Notes under the pieces: generated by a model
Told to the model about the DNA's origin: nothing
What the model saw: the letters and a program-made list of their open reading frames with translations, nothing else
Database searches by the model: none
Origin: an uncultured Clostridia bacterium
GTDB lineage: Bacteria > Bacillota > Clostridia > UBA1381
Direction: 5' to 3'
Assembly: GCA_904395315.1 (NCBI GenBank)
Contig: CAJFNT010000152.1
Span: 1 to 60,152 of the forward strand
Length of the DNA stretch: 60,152 bases
In this document: piece by piece, positions 27,685 through 37,674 of the stretch
Position numbering within the stretch: the stretch's first letter is position 1
Layout: every line of letters starts with the position of its first letter
Program-made: the position numbers and the translations under genes

Positions 27685-28245
27685 TCAGTTGAATTTGTTC
27701 ATTGCCGACTCCGGACCATGCTCTATGATCTCCTTGACTGCACCGCATGCTCTGATTATAGCATCCTCAAGCACGGGAATCTCATCTTTTCCAAACTTTC
27801 CGAGGACATAGTCCGCCAGATCGTATTCTTCGTGTTCAGGAGCGCCGACACCTATCCTTACCCGCGGGAATTTATCGCTGTTGAGCATATATATTATAGA
27901 CTTTAATCCGTTGTGCCCTCCCGCGCTGCCTTTTGCTCTGACACGTATCTTACCCGCTTTCAATGCGATATCGTCGCTTATGATTATTATATTCTCAGTT
28001 GGGGTCTTATAGAAGTCCGCAAAGCCTGATATGCTCTCTCCGCTCAGATTCATATATGTCTGAGGCTTAACGAGCAATACCTTCTCACCGCCTATCTGGG
28101 TCTCTCCATACAATGCCTTATATTTTAATTTTTTGATCTTTACTCCAAGCTGATCAGCCATATAGTCTATAGTATGAAAACCTATATTATGCCTCGTCAT
28201 TTCATACTGTTTCCCCGGATTTCCGAGGCCTGCAACAAGATACAT
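27685..28245 (-). CDS. pth: Peptidyl-tRNA hydrolase
   Basis: A 186-residue enzyme releasing tRNA from prematurely dropped peptidyl-tRNA. Motifs LGNPGKQYEMTRHNIGF (Asn9 and catalytic His19), VKPQTYMNLSGES, ISDDIALKAGKIRVR and GSAGGHNGLKSI are present. ATG at 28245 has GGAGG at 8 bases; the ATG two codons upstream is almost on top of it. This is spoVC in Bacillus and sits between glmU and mfd as expected. Confidence 0.97.
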   Translation of the reverse strand: MYLVAGLGNPGKQYEMTRHNIGFHTIDYMADQLGVKIKKLKYKALYGETQIGGEKVLLVKPQTYMNLSGESISGFADFYKTPTENIIIISDDIALKAGKIRVRAKGSAGGHNGLKSIIYMLNSDKFPRVRIGVGAPEHEEYDLADYVLGKFGKDEIPVLEDAIIRACGAVKEIIEHGPESAMNKFN

Positions 28246-28265
28246 TTTCATATCCTCCGATCACG

Positions 28266-28306
28266 CGGAACAAAGCCGCCGTAAGAGTATCGGCGGCTTT
28301 GTTCCG
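28266..28306 (-). promoter_or_regulatory. Perfect 15-bp intercistronic hairpin between glmU and pth
   Basis: CGGAACAAAGCCGCC pairs perfectly with GGCGGCTTTGTTCCG across an 11-base loop. There is no T-run after it on the minus strand, so it may be a weak terminator, a processing site or a transcript-stabilising stem between the two genes. Confidence 0.6.
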
Positions 28307-28312
28307 TATTTA

Positions 28313-29677
28313 TTACTTAGCGTATTTATTGCCTTTCCAATCATCCTTATTTACCTGTCTCGCTCTTGCTATAGCAAGGTTTTTATCCGGTATGTCATCC
28401 GTTATTGTCGAACCTGCCGCAATATATGCGCCTTCACCGACATTGACAGGTGAAACGAGATTCGTATTGCAACCCACAAATACATTGTCGCCTATAACGG
28501 ATCTGAACTTATCCTTTCCGTCATAGTTACATGTAACTGTGCCGCATCCAAAATTCACATTTTTTCCGATATCGCTGTCGCCGAGATACGTGAGATGCGA
28601 TATCTTTGTTCCGTCATCTATGACCGCATTTTTTATCTCAACAAAATCACCGACCTTGACGTGCCTTCCGACTTTGCATCCCGGACGAACATATGCAAAC
28701 GGTCCGACGTTTGTACCCTCGCCTATACTGCTCTCAAGTATAACGGAGTTAAGCACTGTAACATTGTCCTCTATAACAGAGTCCACTATCCTGCATCCCA
28801 TTTCAACACTGCAGCCGCTGCCTATCTTTGTATTTCCCGCAAGAGTTACATTCGATGCGATGATCGTATCTCTGCCTATCTCTACATCAGAACCGATGAA
28901 TACGCTCGACGGATTTATTATTGTTACTCCGTTTTCCATATGCTTCTCATTTATTCTTCGCTGCATGATCGTTTCCGCTTCGCTCAGCTGTATACGATTA
29001 TTTATTCCCCTTATCTCATCATTATCCTCGATCGTATACCCGCCTATCTTTTTTCCTGCACCGCGCAGGATCTCAAGTGTGTCCGTGAGATAGTATTCAC
29101 CTTGTGCATTGTTGGGGGTAAGTTTATCAAGCGCTTCCGCAAGATCAGCACCGTTAAAAACATACATTCCGGAATTGATCTCCTTGATCTTTTTCTCTTC
29201 ATCCGATGCATCTTTCTGTTCAACTATCCTCAGCACGCTGCCGTCTTCACCACGCACTATCCTGCCGTATCCTGTTGCATCTTCAAACTCAGCTGTTATT
29301 ACTGTAGCGCTGTTCCCGTTTGAAACATGGTAATCTATAGCCTTTTTGATGGTCTCTGCTTTTATGAGCGGAGTATCCCCATTCAGCACAACAACACTGC
29401 CTTTTGCCTTTTTAATATACTCTGCTGCCTGCATAACAGCATGGCCTGTGCCGAGCTGCTCAGCCTGTATCGCGATCTTCGCATTTTCTCCTATGACCGG
29501 CTTCACCATGTCTGCCTTATGCCCTATTACCGCGACTACTTCATCGGCGCCCGCCTCACGCGATGCATCTATGACCCATTTTACGAGCTCCTTTCCGCAA
29601 ACCTTATGGACGACCTTCGGCATATCCGATTTCATCCTTGTTCCCATTCCTGCCGCCAGAATAACACTTGTAAACAT
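28313..29677 (-). CDS. glmU: Bifunctional GlmU (UDP-GlcNAc pyrophosphorylase / GlcN-1-P acetyltransferase)
   Basis: A 454-residue cytoplasmic enzyme making UDP-GlcNAc for wall synthesis. N-terminal uridyltransferase domain with LAAGMGTRMKSDMPKV and QLGTGHAV; C-terminal left-handed beta-helix acetyltransferase with hexapeptide repeats (about 255-440), including VGDFVEIKNA and HLTYLGDSDIG. AAAGGA lies 11 bases before the ATG. The glmU-pth-mfd order resembles gcaD-spoVC-mfd of Bacillus without prs and ctc. Confidence 0.97.
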   Translation of the reverse strand: MFTSVILAAGMGTRMKSDMPKVVHKVCGKELVKWVIDASREAGADEVVAVIGHKADMVKPVIGENAKIAIQAEQLGTGHAVMQAAEYIKKAKGSVVVLNGDTPLIKAETIKKAIDYHVSNGNSATVITAEFEDATGYGRIVRGEDGSVLRIVEQKDASDEEKKIKEINSGMYVFNGADLAEALDKLTPNNAQGEYYLTDTLEILRGAGKKIGGYTIEDNDEIRGINNRIQLSEAETIMQRRINEKHMENGVTIINPSSVFIGSDVEIGRDTIIASNVTLAGNTKIGSGCSVEMGCRIVDSVIEDNVTVLNSVILESSIGEGTNVGPFAYVRPGCKVGRHVKVGDFVEIKNAVIDDGTKISHLTYLGDSDIGKNVNFGCGTVTCNYDGKDKFRSVIGDNVFVGCNTNLVSPVNVGEGAYIAAGSTITDDIPDKNLAIARARQVNKDDWKGNKYAK

Positions 29678-29678
29678 A

Positions 29679-30590
29679 TTAAATCAATTCCTTTCTTGCT
29701 TTTTCGATATCAGCCTTTATTTGTTTTATCAGCTCATCCATACCTACGAATTTAATATCTCCGCGCAGACGCTTTATAAATTCGACTGATGCAATACAGC
29801 CGTAAATATCTTTGTCAAAATCAAGTATATGACTCTCTACCGTTATCCTTTGCGCTTCAAACGTCGGATTGTTTCCAACATTTATAACACTCTTGTATTT
29901 ATTTCCTCCAACATATGTATAGCCAGCATATACACCATTTTTCGGGATAGCCATATCCTTTTCATATCCTATATTAGCCGTGGGGATCCCCATCTTCCTT
30001 CCGTTTTGAAGCCCTCGCTCAACTCGTCCCTCCAGCGTTACCGGACGACCGAGCAACAGCGCCGCCTTCTCCACATTTCCGTCAGCTATGAGCGATCTTA
30101 TAAGTGTGCTCTTTACAGCGCTGCCGTCAATATCTATCTCACCAGTCACTATTGTCTCAAAGCCACGCTCTTCCCCCAGTTTCTGAAGAAGTCTCACGTC
30201 ACCTACGGCCTTGTAGCCAAATCTATAGTCATATCCTACGCAAACTGCCGCCGGATGAAGCACGTTTACCAGATCCTCAACGAACTTTTCCGGTGACAGA
30301 TGCATGAACTCTTTATCAAAATCCCGTATATATACAAAATCCATATCGGCGCGTTCAAGTATATCAAGCTTCTGCTTCTCTGTCGTTATTATCTTTATTC
30401 CCATGTCTGAAAGAAGCTTCCTTGTATGCTCCGAAAACAGCAGTACGCCGCTCTTATATCCATGTTTCTCCGCGTAGTCCCTGCATCTCCCTATTATAGT
30501 CATATGCGCTGTATGAAGTCCATCAAAATTCCCCAACGCTACGACCGTCTTTTCATACGGAACACTCCCGGTCTGACGTATCACATCCAT
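29679..30590 (-). CDS. ribF: Bifunctional riboflavin kinase / FAD synthetase
   Basis: A 303-residue enzyme converting riboflavin to FMN and FAD. N-terminal adenylyltransferase with LGNFDGLHTAHM (nucleotide-binding) and STLIRSL; C-terminal kinase barrel with GRKMGIPTANIGYE, GVYAGY and NPTF. ATG at 30590 is preferred since GGGAG is 6 bases upstream; another ATG two codons earlier touches the ribosome binding site. It follows truB, the usual truB-ribF pairing; rpsO does not follow. Confidence 0.95.
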   Translation of the reverse strand: MDVIRQTGSVPYEKTVVALGNFDGLHTAHMTIIGRCRDYAEKHGYKSGVLLFSEHTRKLLSDMGIKIITTEKQKLDILERADMDFVYIRDFDKEFMHLSPEKFVEDLVNVLHPAAVCVGYDYRFGYKAVGDVRLLQKLGEERGFETIVTGEIDIDGSAVKSTLIRSLIADGNVEKAALLLGRPVTLEGRVERGLQNGRKMGIPTANIGYEKDMAIPKNGVYAGYTYVGGNKYKSVINVGNNPTFEAQRITVESHILDFDKDIYGCIASVEFIKRLRGDIKFVGMDELIKQIKADIEKARKELI

Positions 30591-30628
30591 TGTCATCTCT
30601 CCCTCTGCCTAAAAACTGCCGCGCGTCA

Positions 30629-31504
30629 TCAGTTGCCTCTATGCCAGAACGACTTTACAAGAACAAGCTTGGAGTCCTCGATACGCGAAACACATAAGAA
30701 CTTTCCACTGCTGTTATACAGCCTGTAACTCTGTCCTTCCTCACCGCCGCGCCATGTCATTCTGACGCCATTTACTATACTGCGCTCCTGCTTATCATTA
30801 AGAACGATCTTAGGCATATCCGCAAACAAGCTGTCAACAGGTATCAGTAGATCCTCAGGACGCTCCAGTGCTTCGATCTCTGACAAAGCATGCGCATCAT
30901 CGATCTTGAATCCGGCTGTCTCAGTCCTGGTAAGCGCGGCCATCACTGCTCCGCAGCCAAGCTCAGTTCCTATATCATCACAAAGCGACCTTATATATGT
31001 CCCCTTTGAACAGCGAACATCTATCGTCACAAACGGTATATCGATATTCATTATGTCTGCCGAATATATCTTTACCCGTCTTTTTTCACGCTCTATGCTC
31101 TCACCGGCTCTGGCCAGCTCATAAAGTTTTTTTCCATTCACTTTTATAGCACTGTACATAGGCGGAAGCTGATCATATTCACCTACAAATCTTGATACCG
31201 CTCTTATTACACCTTCGGATCCGACAGTCAGCTTGTCTGTTGCCTCATAAATCTCCCCTTCGGCATCAAGCGTATCACTTCGTTTGCCAAGCTCCATAAC
31301 CGCGATATATCTTTTGTCCGCTGCAGTGATCATATCCGCCGCTTTAGTGGCGCTTCCTATACAAACAGGCAGCAGACCTTCAGCCATAGGATCAAGCGTG
31401 CCCGTATGTCCTACTCTGCGTGTCCTGTATATCCGTCGCATCCTTGACACGACATCATGCGATGTCATCCCTCTATCTTTATTAACCAGTACGACTCCAT
31501 TCAT
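30629..31504 (-). CDS. truB: tRNA pseudouridine-55 synthase
   Basis: A 291-residue enzyme making pseudouridine 55 in the T-arm of tRNAs. N-terminal VLVNKDRGMTSHDVV and the catalytic motif GHTGTLDPMAEGLLPV with Asp38 are visible, as are YDQLPPMYSAIKVNG and the C-terminal domain. ATG at 31504 overlaps the nrnA stop (ATGA) and has GCGGAG upstream; the longer frame begins at GTG. Member of the infB-rbfA-nrnA-truB-ribF operon. Confidence 0.96.
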   Translation of the reverse strand: MNGVVLVNKDRGMTSHDVVSRMRRIYRTRRVGHTGTLDPMAEGLLPVCIGSATKAADMITAADKRYIAVMELGKRSDTLDAEGEIYEATDKLTVGSEGVIRAVSRFVGEYDQLPPMYSAIKVNGKKLYELARAGESIEREKRRVKIYSADIMNIDIPFVTIDVRCSKGTYIRSLCDDIGTELGCGAVMAALTRTETAGFKIDDAHALSEIEALERPEDLLIPVDSLFADMPKIVLNDKQERSIVNGVRMTWRGGEEGQSYRLYNSSGKFLCVSRIEDSKLVLVKSFWHRGN

Positions 31505-32448
31505 AACAACATCGCTCCGCACACTTTTACGATCATTTCCTCCCCCTCGGTTATGTTCTCAGCATCTATCGTACATCCCGCGGCTTTTGCATGTCCGCCC
31601 CCTCCGAACTCCATAGCTATCACAGATACGTCTGCCTCTCCGTTAGAGCGAAAACTTACGCGAATCTTGCCTCCTGTTTCCTTTATCGCCGCCGCTATTT
31701 CCGTACCGCATATCCTTCTCGGTATATTGACTATATCGGAAACATCCTCCATATCCAGACCGTATTTTTCCGCCATTGCATCAGTTGCCGAAACTATTCT
31801 CAGTTTTCCACCGAAATATGATCGTATATTACCTGTCAGCTCAGCCTTGAGCAATTCGATTTCAAGCGGCTCGCTGTCAAACAGCAGCCTTGCAGCCTCG
31901 GCATGATCTATCCCTGTTTCCATCAGCTTTGCCGCCGTTCTCATTGTCTTAGGCGTAGTATTTGAATATGCGAAGCGTCCCGTATCGGAACATATTGCAG
32001 TATAGAGATACAATGCCTCAGATCTGCTGAGCTCCGCTCCTATGTTATCATACAAATCTGCTATTATCTCTCCGGTCGCGGCCGCTGACGCATCGACATA
32101 ATTGCCGTCTCCGAAAAACGTATTTGTTTTATGGTGATCTATATTTATTACCCGTTCTGCCTTTTCCGCAAATATCCTTCTTTCTCCCAGTCTTTCAAGA
32201 TCTCCGCAGTCAAGCGCTATACATGTATCGAAAACTTCCTCCGAGCCATTATATACTTTGACTTTCTCCGATATGAACGACAGTCTCTGCTCCGGTCTCT
32301 CTTCCGCGTATATCACCGAATCTATGCCCATATCCGAAAGCAATTCCGCCACTGCAGCGCACGAGCCTAAAGCATCGCCATCGGCGCTTACATGCGGAAG
32401 TATCACGGCTGACTTCGCCATACGTATCATTTCAATGATCTTTTTCAT
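31501..32448 (-). CDS. nrnA: DHH phosphoesterase NrnA (nano-RNase / pAp phosphatase)
   Basis: A 315-residue DHH-DHHA1 enzyme degrading 2-4-nucleotide RNAs and dephosphorylating pAp. Metal-site motifs HVSADGDALGS, ALDCGDLERLG and NIDHHKTN, and the DHHA1 motif EFGGGGHAKAAG near the C-terminus. Placed between rbfA and truB as in many Firmicutes; it overlaps truB by four bases. Confidence 0.95.
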   Translation of the reverse strand: MKKIIEMIRMAKSAVILPHVSADGDALGSCAAVAELLSDMGIDSVIYAEERPEQRLSFISEKVKVYNGSEEVFDTCIALDCGDLERLGERRIFAEKAERVINIDHHKTNTFFGDGNYVDASAAATGEIIADLYDNIGAELSRSEALYLYTAICSDTGRFAYSNTTPKTMRTAAKLMETGIDHAEAARLLFDSEPLEIELLKAELTGNIRSYFGGKLRIVSATDAMAEKYGLDMEDVSDIVNIPRRICGTEIAAAIKETGGKIRVSFRSNGEADVSVIAMEFGGGGHAKAAGCTIDAENITEGEEMIVKVCGAMLL

Positions 32449-32485
32449 CTATGCTTTTCACCCAACTTAAATATTTCGTTAACCC

Positions 32486-32515
32486 AAGAAAAGCGGTATA
32501 TATGAATACACCGCT
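32486..32515 (-). terminator. Possible terminator between rbfA and nrnA
   Basis: AGCGGTGTAT and ATATACCGCT form a 10-base stem with one G-U pair and a 4-base loop, followed by TTTTCTT on the minus strand. It is weak enough to allow read-through into nrnA. Confidence 0.55.
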
Positions 32516-32521
32516 CTCTGT

Positions 32522-32854
32522 TTACTGTATTTCCTTTAACAGCTTATCAATATGCGAGCCATGCTCGATTGATTTATCGAGCTCAAATACAAACTCGGGA
32601 GTATACCTAAGATCCACACGCTTTCCCATTTCTCGCCGTATATACCCGGCCGCGCTCCTCAAGCCCTCCATAGCTTTACGCTGCACATTTTCATCGCCCA
32701 TAACTGAGATATATGCTTTTGCGTATCTCAGATCGCTTGTGACACTCACAGACACCACACTCGTCATAAGCGGTATCCTTGAGTCCTTAAGCTCTCTTAT
32801 TACTGACGCAAGCTCGCGCATTACCTCACCGTTTATCTTATCAATCCTCGCCAT
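32522..32854 (-). CDS. rbfA: Ribosome-binding factor A
   Basis: A 110-residue KH-like protein assisting late 30S maturation near the 16S 5' end. Contains the family N-terminus RIDKINGEVMRELASVI, VSVTSDLRYAKAYISV and the C-terminal TPEFVFELDKSIEHG. ATG at 32854 has GGAG at 6 bases; the ATG four codons upstream lacks one. Follows infB in the nusA operon. Confidence 0.96.
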   Translation of the reverse strand: MARIDKINGEVMRELASVIRELKDSRIPLMTSVVSVSVTSDLRYAKAYISVMGDENVQRKAMEGLRSAAGYIRREMGKRVDLRYTPEFVFELDKSIEHGSHIDKLLKEIQ

Positions 32855-32904
32855 ATCAATCTCCATACTGCTGTGTTTTACAGCAGACCTTGCCTATCAC
32901 GGCT

Positions 32905-35385
32905 TTATCTCTCGATCTCCTGCATCTCAAAGCATTCGATCCTATCTTCTTCCTTGATATCATTGAAGTTTTCTATACCAAGACCGCACTCAAATTTTTC
33001 AGTAACTTCCTTGGCATCATCTTTGAATCTCTTCAAACTCGAAATCTTTCCTTCGTGTATTATTATACCGTCACGGACAACCCTTACCGAAGCATTTCTT
33101 ACTATTTTCCCCTGTGTAACGTAGCAGCCTGCAATAACTCCTACATTAGGAACTCTGAACGTCTGACGGACGTCAGCATATCCAAGAACTACTTCCTTAT
33201 ATTCCGGATCGAGCATACCCTTCATTGCCGCCTCTATCTCCTCGATAGCCTGATAGATCACTCTGTAAAGACGTATATCCACATCATTCTGCTCGCTCAT
33301 CGCTATAGCTCCGGCATCCGGACGCACATTAAAGCCTACGATTATCGCATTCGATGCATTGGCAAGCATTACATCGGATTCATTTACCGCACCGACAGCT
33401 CCATGTATGACCTTAACACGAACCTCATCGTTTGACAACTTTTCAAGACTCTGCTTAACAGCCTCGACCGAGCCCTGTACATCAGCCTTTACGATTATAT
33501 CAAGTTCTTTCATATTGCCTTCATCGATCTGACTGAACAGATTATCAAGTGATACCTTAACCACAGAGTTGAATTTATTCTCCTGTATCTCCTGTTTCCT
33601 CTGCTCCGCAACATCACGCGCAAGCTTCTCATCCTTTACGACTATAAGTTCATCGCCGCCCGACGGAGCCTCATTAAGACCTTGTATCTCTACCGGCATT
33701 GACGGACCTGCCTCTTTGACGCGTCTGCCCTTATCGTTCGTCATAGCTCTAACATGACCCACCGATGTTCCGCATATAACGGTATCACCTTGCCTTAAAG
33801 TACCGTTCTGTACCAGAACTGTGGCTACCGGGCCCTTGCCCTTATCTACTCTTGCCTCTATTACAGTACCTTTTGCGGGACGATTCGGGTTAGCCTTAAG
33901 CTCCTTCATATCAGCGACAAGAAGTACCATTTCCAGGAGGCCGTCTATATTGATCTTCTTCTTAGCGCTTATCTCTACACATATAGTGTCACCGCCCCAC
34001 TCTTCAGGCACGAGACCGTATTCCATTAGTGATTGCTTTACGCGTTCAACGTTCGCATTTTCCTTATCTATCTTGTTTATCGCTACGATTATGTCTACAT
34101 TTGCCGCTTTTGCATGATTTATTGCTTCAACAGTCTGTGGCATTATTCCATCATCTGCGGCTACTACAAGAATAGCAACATCTGTTACCTGAGCCCCGCG
34201 AGCGCGCATCGTAGTAAACGCTTCATGTCCAGGTGTATCAAGGAAAGTTATTGTTCGATCCTTGAGCTTGACACTATATGCGCCAATATGCTGAGTAATA
34301 CCGCCAGCCTCTGTGGATGTAACGCTCGTATGCCTTATAGCGTCCAGGAGTGATGTTTTTCCATGGTCAACATGACCCATAACCACCACTACCGGCGGAC
34401 GTTCTACCAGATCTTCAGGCTTATCTTCAGCGTCCGCTTCCATTAGAAGTATATCTTCCTTTGAAAGCACGATCTCTTTATTCACCTTGATCCCAAACTC
34501 ATCAGCTATAAGCTCTGCGGTATCAAAATCTATGCTCTGATTTACTGTGGCCATGATTCCGAGCAGCATAAGTTTTTTTACTACCTCTGCGGCGCTTTTG
34601 CCCATCTTTGACGCAAAATCACCTACAGATATAGTATCCGGAACGCTTATCTCGGTTATTACCTTTGGCTTTGGCTTCTGCTGCTTTTTATGATCGCGCT
34701 CATTTCTGTGTGAACCCTGCTTAGCGCCTTTCTTATCTTGCCGTTTATCAGTTTTCTTATTCTTATTTTTCTCACGTCTGTTTACGCGTATATCATCCGC
34801 AAACTTTTCGAGTCTTTCACTCTTTTCAAGTTTATCCAGATCAACATTGGATGTACGGGTATCCACGGTACGGCTTTTCTTCTCGCTTTTAATTACATAC
34901 TCCTCCGAAGTGTTGGTGTTGTCAACATTTGAAAGATCAACTCTGACTCCTGACTGTTTCTTAGCGAGATTATGATGCTTTTTTTGCTTTTCTTTCTTTG
35001 CTTTTTCTTCGGCTTTCTTTTTTGCGCGTTGTTCAGCATCAGCCTTTTCTCTTGCGGCCTTTTTAGCAGCAACTTTAGCCGCTGCCTCTGCCTCTCTTGC
35101 CGCTTTTTCAGCTTTTATTTTCTCTGCCGCCTCACGTTTTGCTTTTTCTTCCTTTTCTTTGACCGATCTTACAGCGGCACTGCGCATTTCCTTTATCTCC
35201 CCGTCTGTGGCTTCGCTTTCTCTTGTTATAATATCCACCACTATTGCCGCCTGATCATCAGTAATGATGCTCGTTCCGCTCTTTACATGTTCACCGTAAT
35301 CAGCCATCTGAGTTATTACATCTTTTGTGACAGCCTTAAATTTCTTTGTGATTTCTCCAAGTTTAGTTGTTGATGATTCTGCCAT
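32905..35385 (-). CDS. infB: Translation initiation factor IF-2
   Basis: An 826-residue GTPase bringing initiator tRNA to the 30S subunit. Long N-terminal region (1-240) rich in Lys, Glu and Ala with a probable coiled coil at 70-135, conserved IF2_N domain (about 245-300), G domain with GHVDHGKT at 337-344, DTPGHEAF and NKIDKENA, then domains II-IV. It follows ylxQ by a short gap in the canonical rimP-nusA-ylxR-ylxQ-infB order. Confidence 0.98.
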   Translation of the reverse strand: MAESSTTKLGEITKKFKAVTKDVITQMADYGEHVKSGTSIITDDQAAIVVDIITRESEATDGEIKEMRSAAVRSVKEKEEKAKREAAEKIKAEKAAREAEAAAKVAAKKAAREKADAEQRAKKKAEEKAKKEKQKKHHNLAKKQSGVRVDLSNVDNTNTSEEYVIKSEKKSRTVDTRTSNVDLDKLEKSERLEKFADDIRVNRREKNKNKKTDKRQDKKGAKQGSHRNERDHKKQQKPKPKVITEISVPDTISVGDFASKMGKSAAEVVKKLMLLGIMATVNQSIDFDTAELIADEFGIKVNKEIVLSKEDILLMEADAEDKPEDLVERPPVVVVMGHVDHGKTSLLDAIRHTSVTSTEAGGITQHIGAYSVKLKDRTITFLDTPGHEAFTTMRARGAQVTDVAILVVAADDGIMPQTVEAINHAKAANVDIIVAINKIDKENANVERVKQSLMEYGLVPEEWGGDTICVEISAKKKINIDGLLEMVLLVADMKELKANPNRPAKGTVIEARVDKGKGPVATVLVQNGTLRQGDTVICGTSVGHVRAMTNDKGRRVKEAGPSMPVEIQGLNEAPSGGDELIVVKDEKLARDVAEQRKQEIQENKFNSVVKVSLDNLFSQIDEGNMKELDIIVKADVQGSVEAVKQSLEKLSNDEVRVKVIHGAVGAVNESDVMLANASNAIIVGFNVRPDAGAIAMSEQNDVDIRLYRVIYQAIEEIEAAMKGMLDPEYKEVVLGYADVRQTFRVPNVGVIAGCYVTQGKIVRNASVRVVRDGIIIHEGKISSLKRFKDDAKEVTEKFECGLGIENFNDIKEEDRIECFEMQEIER

Positions 35386-35391
35386 ACCACA

Positions 35392-35709
35392 TCACCCTTT
35401 CTCTGTTTCGCATGAGATAAATATATCTAAAATTGCTTTAGCAAAATTATTGTCATTGACCGACACTACCGCACGGTCTCCTCCGCCTGTTGCGTGTCCC
35501 AAGTCTTCCATATCAGAATATTCAATGTATTTGACTCCGTAATATGCACACGAATCGGAAATTGATTTTTTTGTATTCTCAGACGCGTCATGCGCCAAGA
35601 TCACAAGCTTTGCTTGTCTTGATCTTATCGCTTTCAAGCATATAAATGAACCAGTAGAGACTTTTCCGGCACGTTTTGCCAGCCCCAACATCCCGAATAA
35701 CTTATTCAA
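35392..35709 (-). CDS. YlxQ, ribosomal protein L7Ae-like RNA-binding protein
   Basis: A 105-residue L7Ae/L30e/Gadd45-fold protein (FGMLGLAKRAGKVSTG, AKLVILAHDAS, GHATGGGDRAVVSV). YlxQ is a K-turn-binding-type protein of the nusA-infB operon. It overlaps ylxR by four bases, which suggests coupled translation. Its precise RNA target is not known. Confidence 0.92.
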   Translation of the reverse strand: MNKLFGMLGLAKRAGKVSTGSFICLKAIRSRQAKLVILAHDASENTKKSISDSCAYYGVKYIEYSDMEDLGHATGGGDRAVVSVNDNNFAKAILDIFISCETEKG

Positions 35710-35960
35710 AGCAGTTCCTCCGCCCGGCTGTATAGTTCAGCCGCATTTTTACATTTTAAATGTCTTTCAAGACATCGCTTTTTCTCAGCTTTCTTAATAC
35801 ATTCAAGCTTCGCGCACATATACGCTCCTCTGCCGAATTTTTTCTTATGTATATCCAATTCGGCAATATCAGAGTCCTTCGCCGCGACTACACGAATCAG
35901 CTCTGATACAGGCTTCATTTCACGGCACGCGACACACATTCTGAACGGTATATGCGTCAT
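35706..35960 (-). CDS. rnpM: YlxR/RnpM, RNase P modulator
   Basis: An 84-residue basic protein of the YlxR family with the N-terminal RMCVACREMKPVSELIR and GRGAYMC motifs. In Bacillus, YlxR (RnpM) binds RNase P RNA and modulates its activity. It sits between nusA and ylxQ and overlaps the latter by four bases. Confidence 0.92.
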   Translation of the reverse strand: MTHIPFRMCVACREMKPVSELIRVVAAKDSDIAELDIHKKKFGRGAYMCAKLECIKKAEKKRCLERHLKCKNAAELYSRAEELL

Positions 35961-36016
35961 ATGATCACCTTTTTCTTTATCTACGATCCCCGCGGGAATA
36001 TATTATCCTATGCACA

Positions 36017-37057
36017 TTATTCTGCACTGATGTCGATCTTCCATCCTGTCAGCTTCGCCGCAAGTCTTACATTCTGTCCAGACTTGCCTATCGCAAGTGA
36101 CAACTGATATTCCGGAACAACCACTCTCGCGCTCTTTTCTTCCTCGTTAATTACACATGAAACGACCTTAGCCGGAGACAAAGCAGCTGTTATATATTCC
36201 GCTGGATCTTCACTCCATTTTATGATATCGATCTTTTCATTCTTAAGCTCATTATTTATATTCTGGACACGCATACCTTTTGGTCCTATACATGCTCCCT
36301 GCGCATCTACTTCCGGATCATTTGAATAAACTGCAATCTTGGTTCTTGAGCCGCCTTCACGCGCTATACCCTTTATCTCTACAACACCTTCTGCAATCTC
36401 AGGCACCTCTTTTTCGAACAACTTCTTTACTAGTCCAGGGTGTGTTCTCGAAAGTATCAACTGCGTGCTCTTATGATCAGTTCTCACGTCACTCACATAA
36501 AATCTCAGCACATCACCCGGCTCGTATATCTCTCCCTCAGGCTGTTCTTTTTTGGGCAGGATCGCCTCTGCCTGACTATACTGCTCGACTTCTACATAAA
36601 CTCTGTCCGGATCCGAAAGGATAACGGTACCAGTCACCATTCCAAGCGATCTGTCTGCACGATCTCCGTAAACTATACCGCGCTCAGCCTCTCTTATCCT
36701 CTGAGTTACGACCTGCTTTGCAGTCATTGCACTGACTCTTCCGAAGTCCTTGGGAGTTTCTTCTATATTTACCGTGTCACCCAACTCATAACTGCCCGAG
36801 ATCTTTCTCGCATCCTCAAGCGAGATCTCCTCTCTGCTGTCAAACACTTCTTCAACGACCTCTTTCTGAGAATATACATGTATCTCTCCGGTCTCTCTGT
36901 CAAGCGATACCAAGACATTCGGCGAATCATTTTTACCCTTGTAATAGTTCTTTTTATACGCCGCGACCAATGCAGCTTCAAGAGCATCTATTATGATGTC
37001 TTCCTCTATGCCTCGGTCCTCACACAAATCCTTTATCGCCTTAAACAATTCATTCAT
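36017..37057 (-). CDS. nusA: Transcription termination/antitermination factor NusA
   Basis: A 346-residue RNA-polymerase-associated protein of the short Firmicutes form: N-terminal domain (1-130), S1 domain with GTVILSDPDRVYVEV (about 135-200), then KH1 (about 230-280, ACIGPKGMRVQ) and KH2 (about 300-345, LAIGKSGQNVRLAAKLTGW). It lacks the C-terminal acidic repeats of proteobacterial NusA. Second gene of the operon after rimP. Confidence 0.97.
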   Translation of the reverse strand: MNELFKAIKDLCEDRGIEEDIIIDALEAALVAAYKKNYYKGKNDSPNVLVSLDRETGEIHVYSQKEVVEEVFDSREEISLEDARKISGSYELGDTVNIEETPKDFGRVSAMTAKQVVTQRIREAERGIVYGDRADRSLGMVTGTVILSDPDRVYVEVEQYSQAEAILPKKEQPEGEIYEPGDVLRFYVSDVRTDHKSTQLILSRTHPGLVKKLFEKEVPEIAEGVVEIKGIAREGGSRTKIAVYSNDPEVDAQGACIGPKGMRVQNINNELKNEKIDIIKWSEDPAEYITAALSPAKVVSCVINEEEKSARVVVPEYQLSLAIGKSGQNVRLAAKLTGWKIDISAE

Positions 37058-37093
37058 TTCTGTGCAGCTCCTGTTCCTAAATTATTAAATGTG

Positions 37094-37552
37094 TCAAAAT
37101 ACAAATTTCAATCTTATATACACAGCGTTCTTGAGCGGTACCTCAACTTCTTCGGTCTCACGCTCTATAACGGCAGTTTTATCATGAAAATCTTTCAGTA
37201 TCCCGTCAAATTCCTTCAAGCCGTCCTCATTTGCAGCGTATAATTTGACCTCAACCTCACGACCTATATAATACCTGAATTCCCGCTCTTTTTTCAATTT
37301 CCGGTCCACTCCAGGAGACGACACTTCAAGTGAATATCCCCCTTCTATAATATCCGCCTCATCGAGAGTCTTCTCGACAGTTCTTGAAAAGCTCTCGCAA
37401 ATGTCTATATCCACGCCGCCGTCTCTGTCTATATAATAACAGAGCACTCCGCCATCATAAGATACATCCACTATATACACTCCCAGCTCTTCAGCCGCCG
37501 CAGCGCCGAGCTTCAAAGCCCGTTCTTCGGTTATTTTTGATTTGCCCGCCAT
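37094..37552 (-). CDS. rimP: Ribosome maturation factor RimP
   Basis: A 152-residue 30S assembly factor with the RimP N-domain (AEELGVYIVDVSY, ending SLEVSSPGVDRKL) and the C-terminal SH3-like domain (EFDGILKDF). ATG at 37552 has AGGAG at 5 bases; the GTG two codons earlier overlaps that site. First gene of the rimP-nusA-infB operon. Confidence 0.95.
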   Translation of the reverse strand: MAGKSKITEERALKLGAAAAEELGVYIVDVSYDGGVLCYYIDRDGGVDIDICESFSRTVEKTLDEADIIEGGYSLEVSSPGVDRKLKKEREFRYYIGREVEVKLYAANEDGLKEFDGILKDFHDKTAVIERETEEVEVPLKNAVYIRLKFVF

Positions 37553-37584
37553 ACTCACTCCTACATCATCGATCCATGATCCGA

Positions 37585-37648
37585 GACTGCATAATGCAGT
37601 CCCTGATATTCATCCGCATAATTAAAGAGTGCGTAAAACGCACTCTTT
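37585..37648 (-). promoter_or_regulatory. Two hairpins in the rimP-nusA operon leader
   Basis: Between promoter and rimP the minus-strand transcript would form AAAGAGTGCG-TTTTA-CGCACTCTTT (37624-37648, perfect 10-base stem followed by AATT) and GACTGC-ATTAT-GCAGTC (37585-37601). The first resembles a terminator with a poor U-tract and may attenuate the operon, or be the late terminator of the upstream LCP gene. Confidence 0.6.
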
Positions 37649-37674
37649 AGAATAGTCATATTCCAAACACATAC

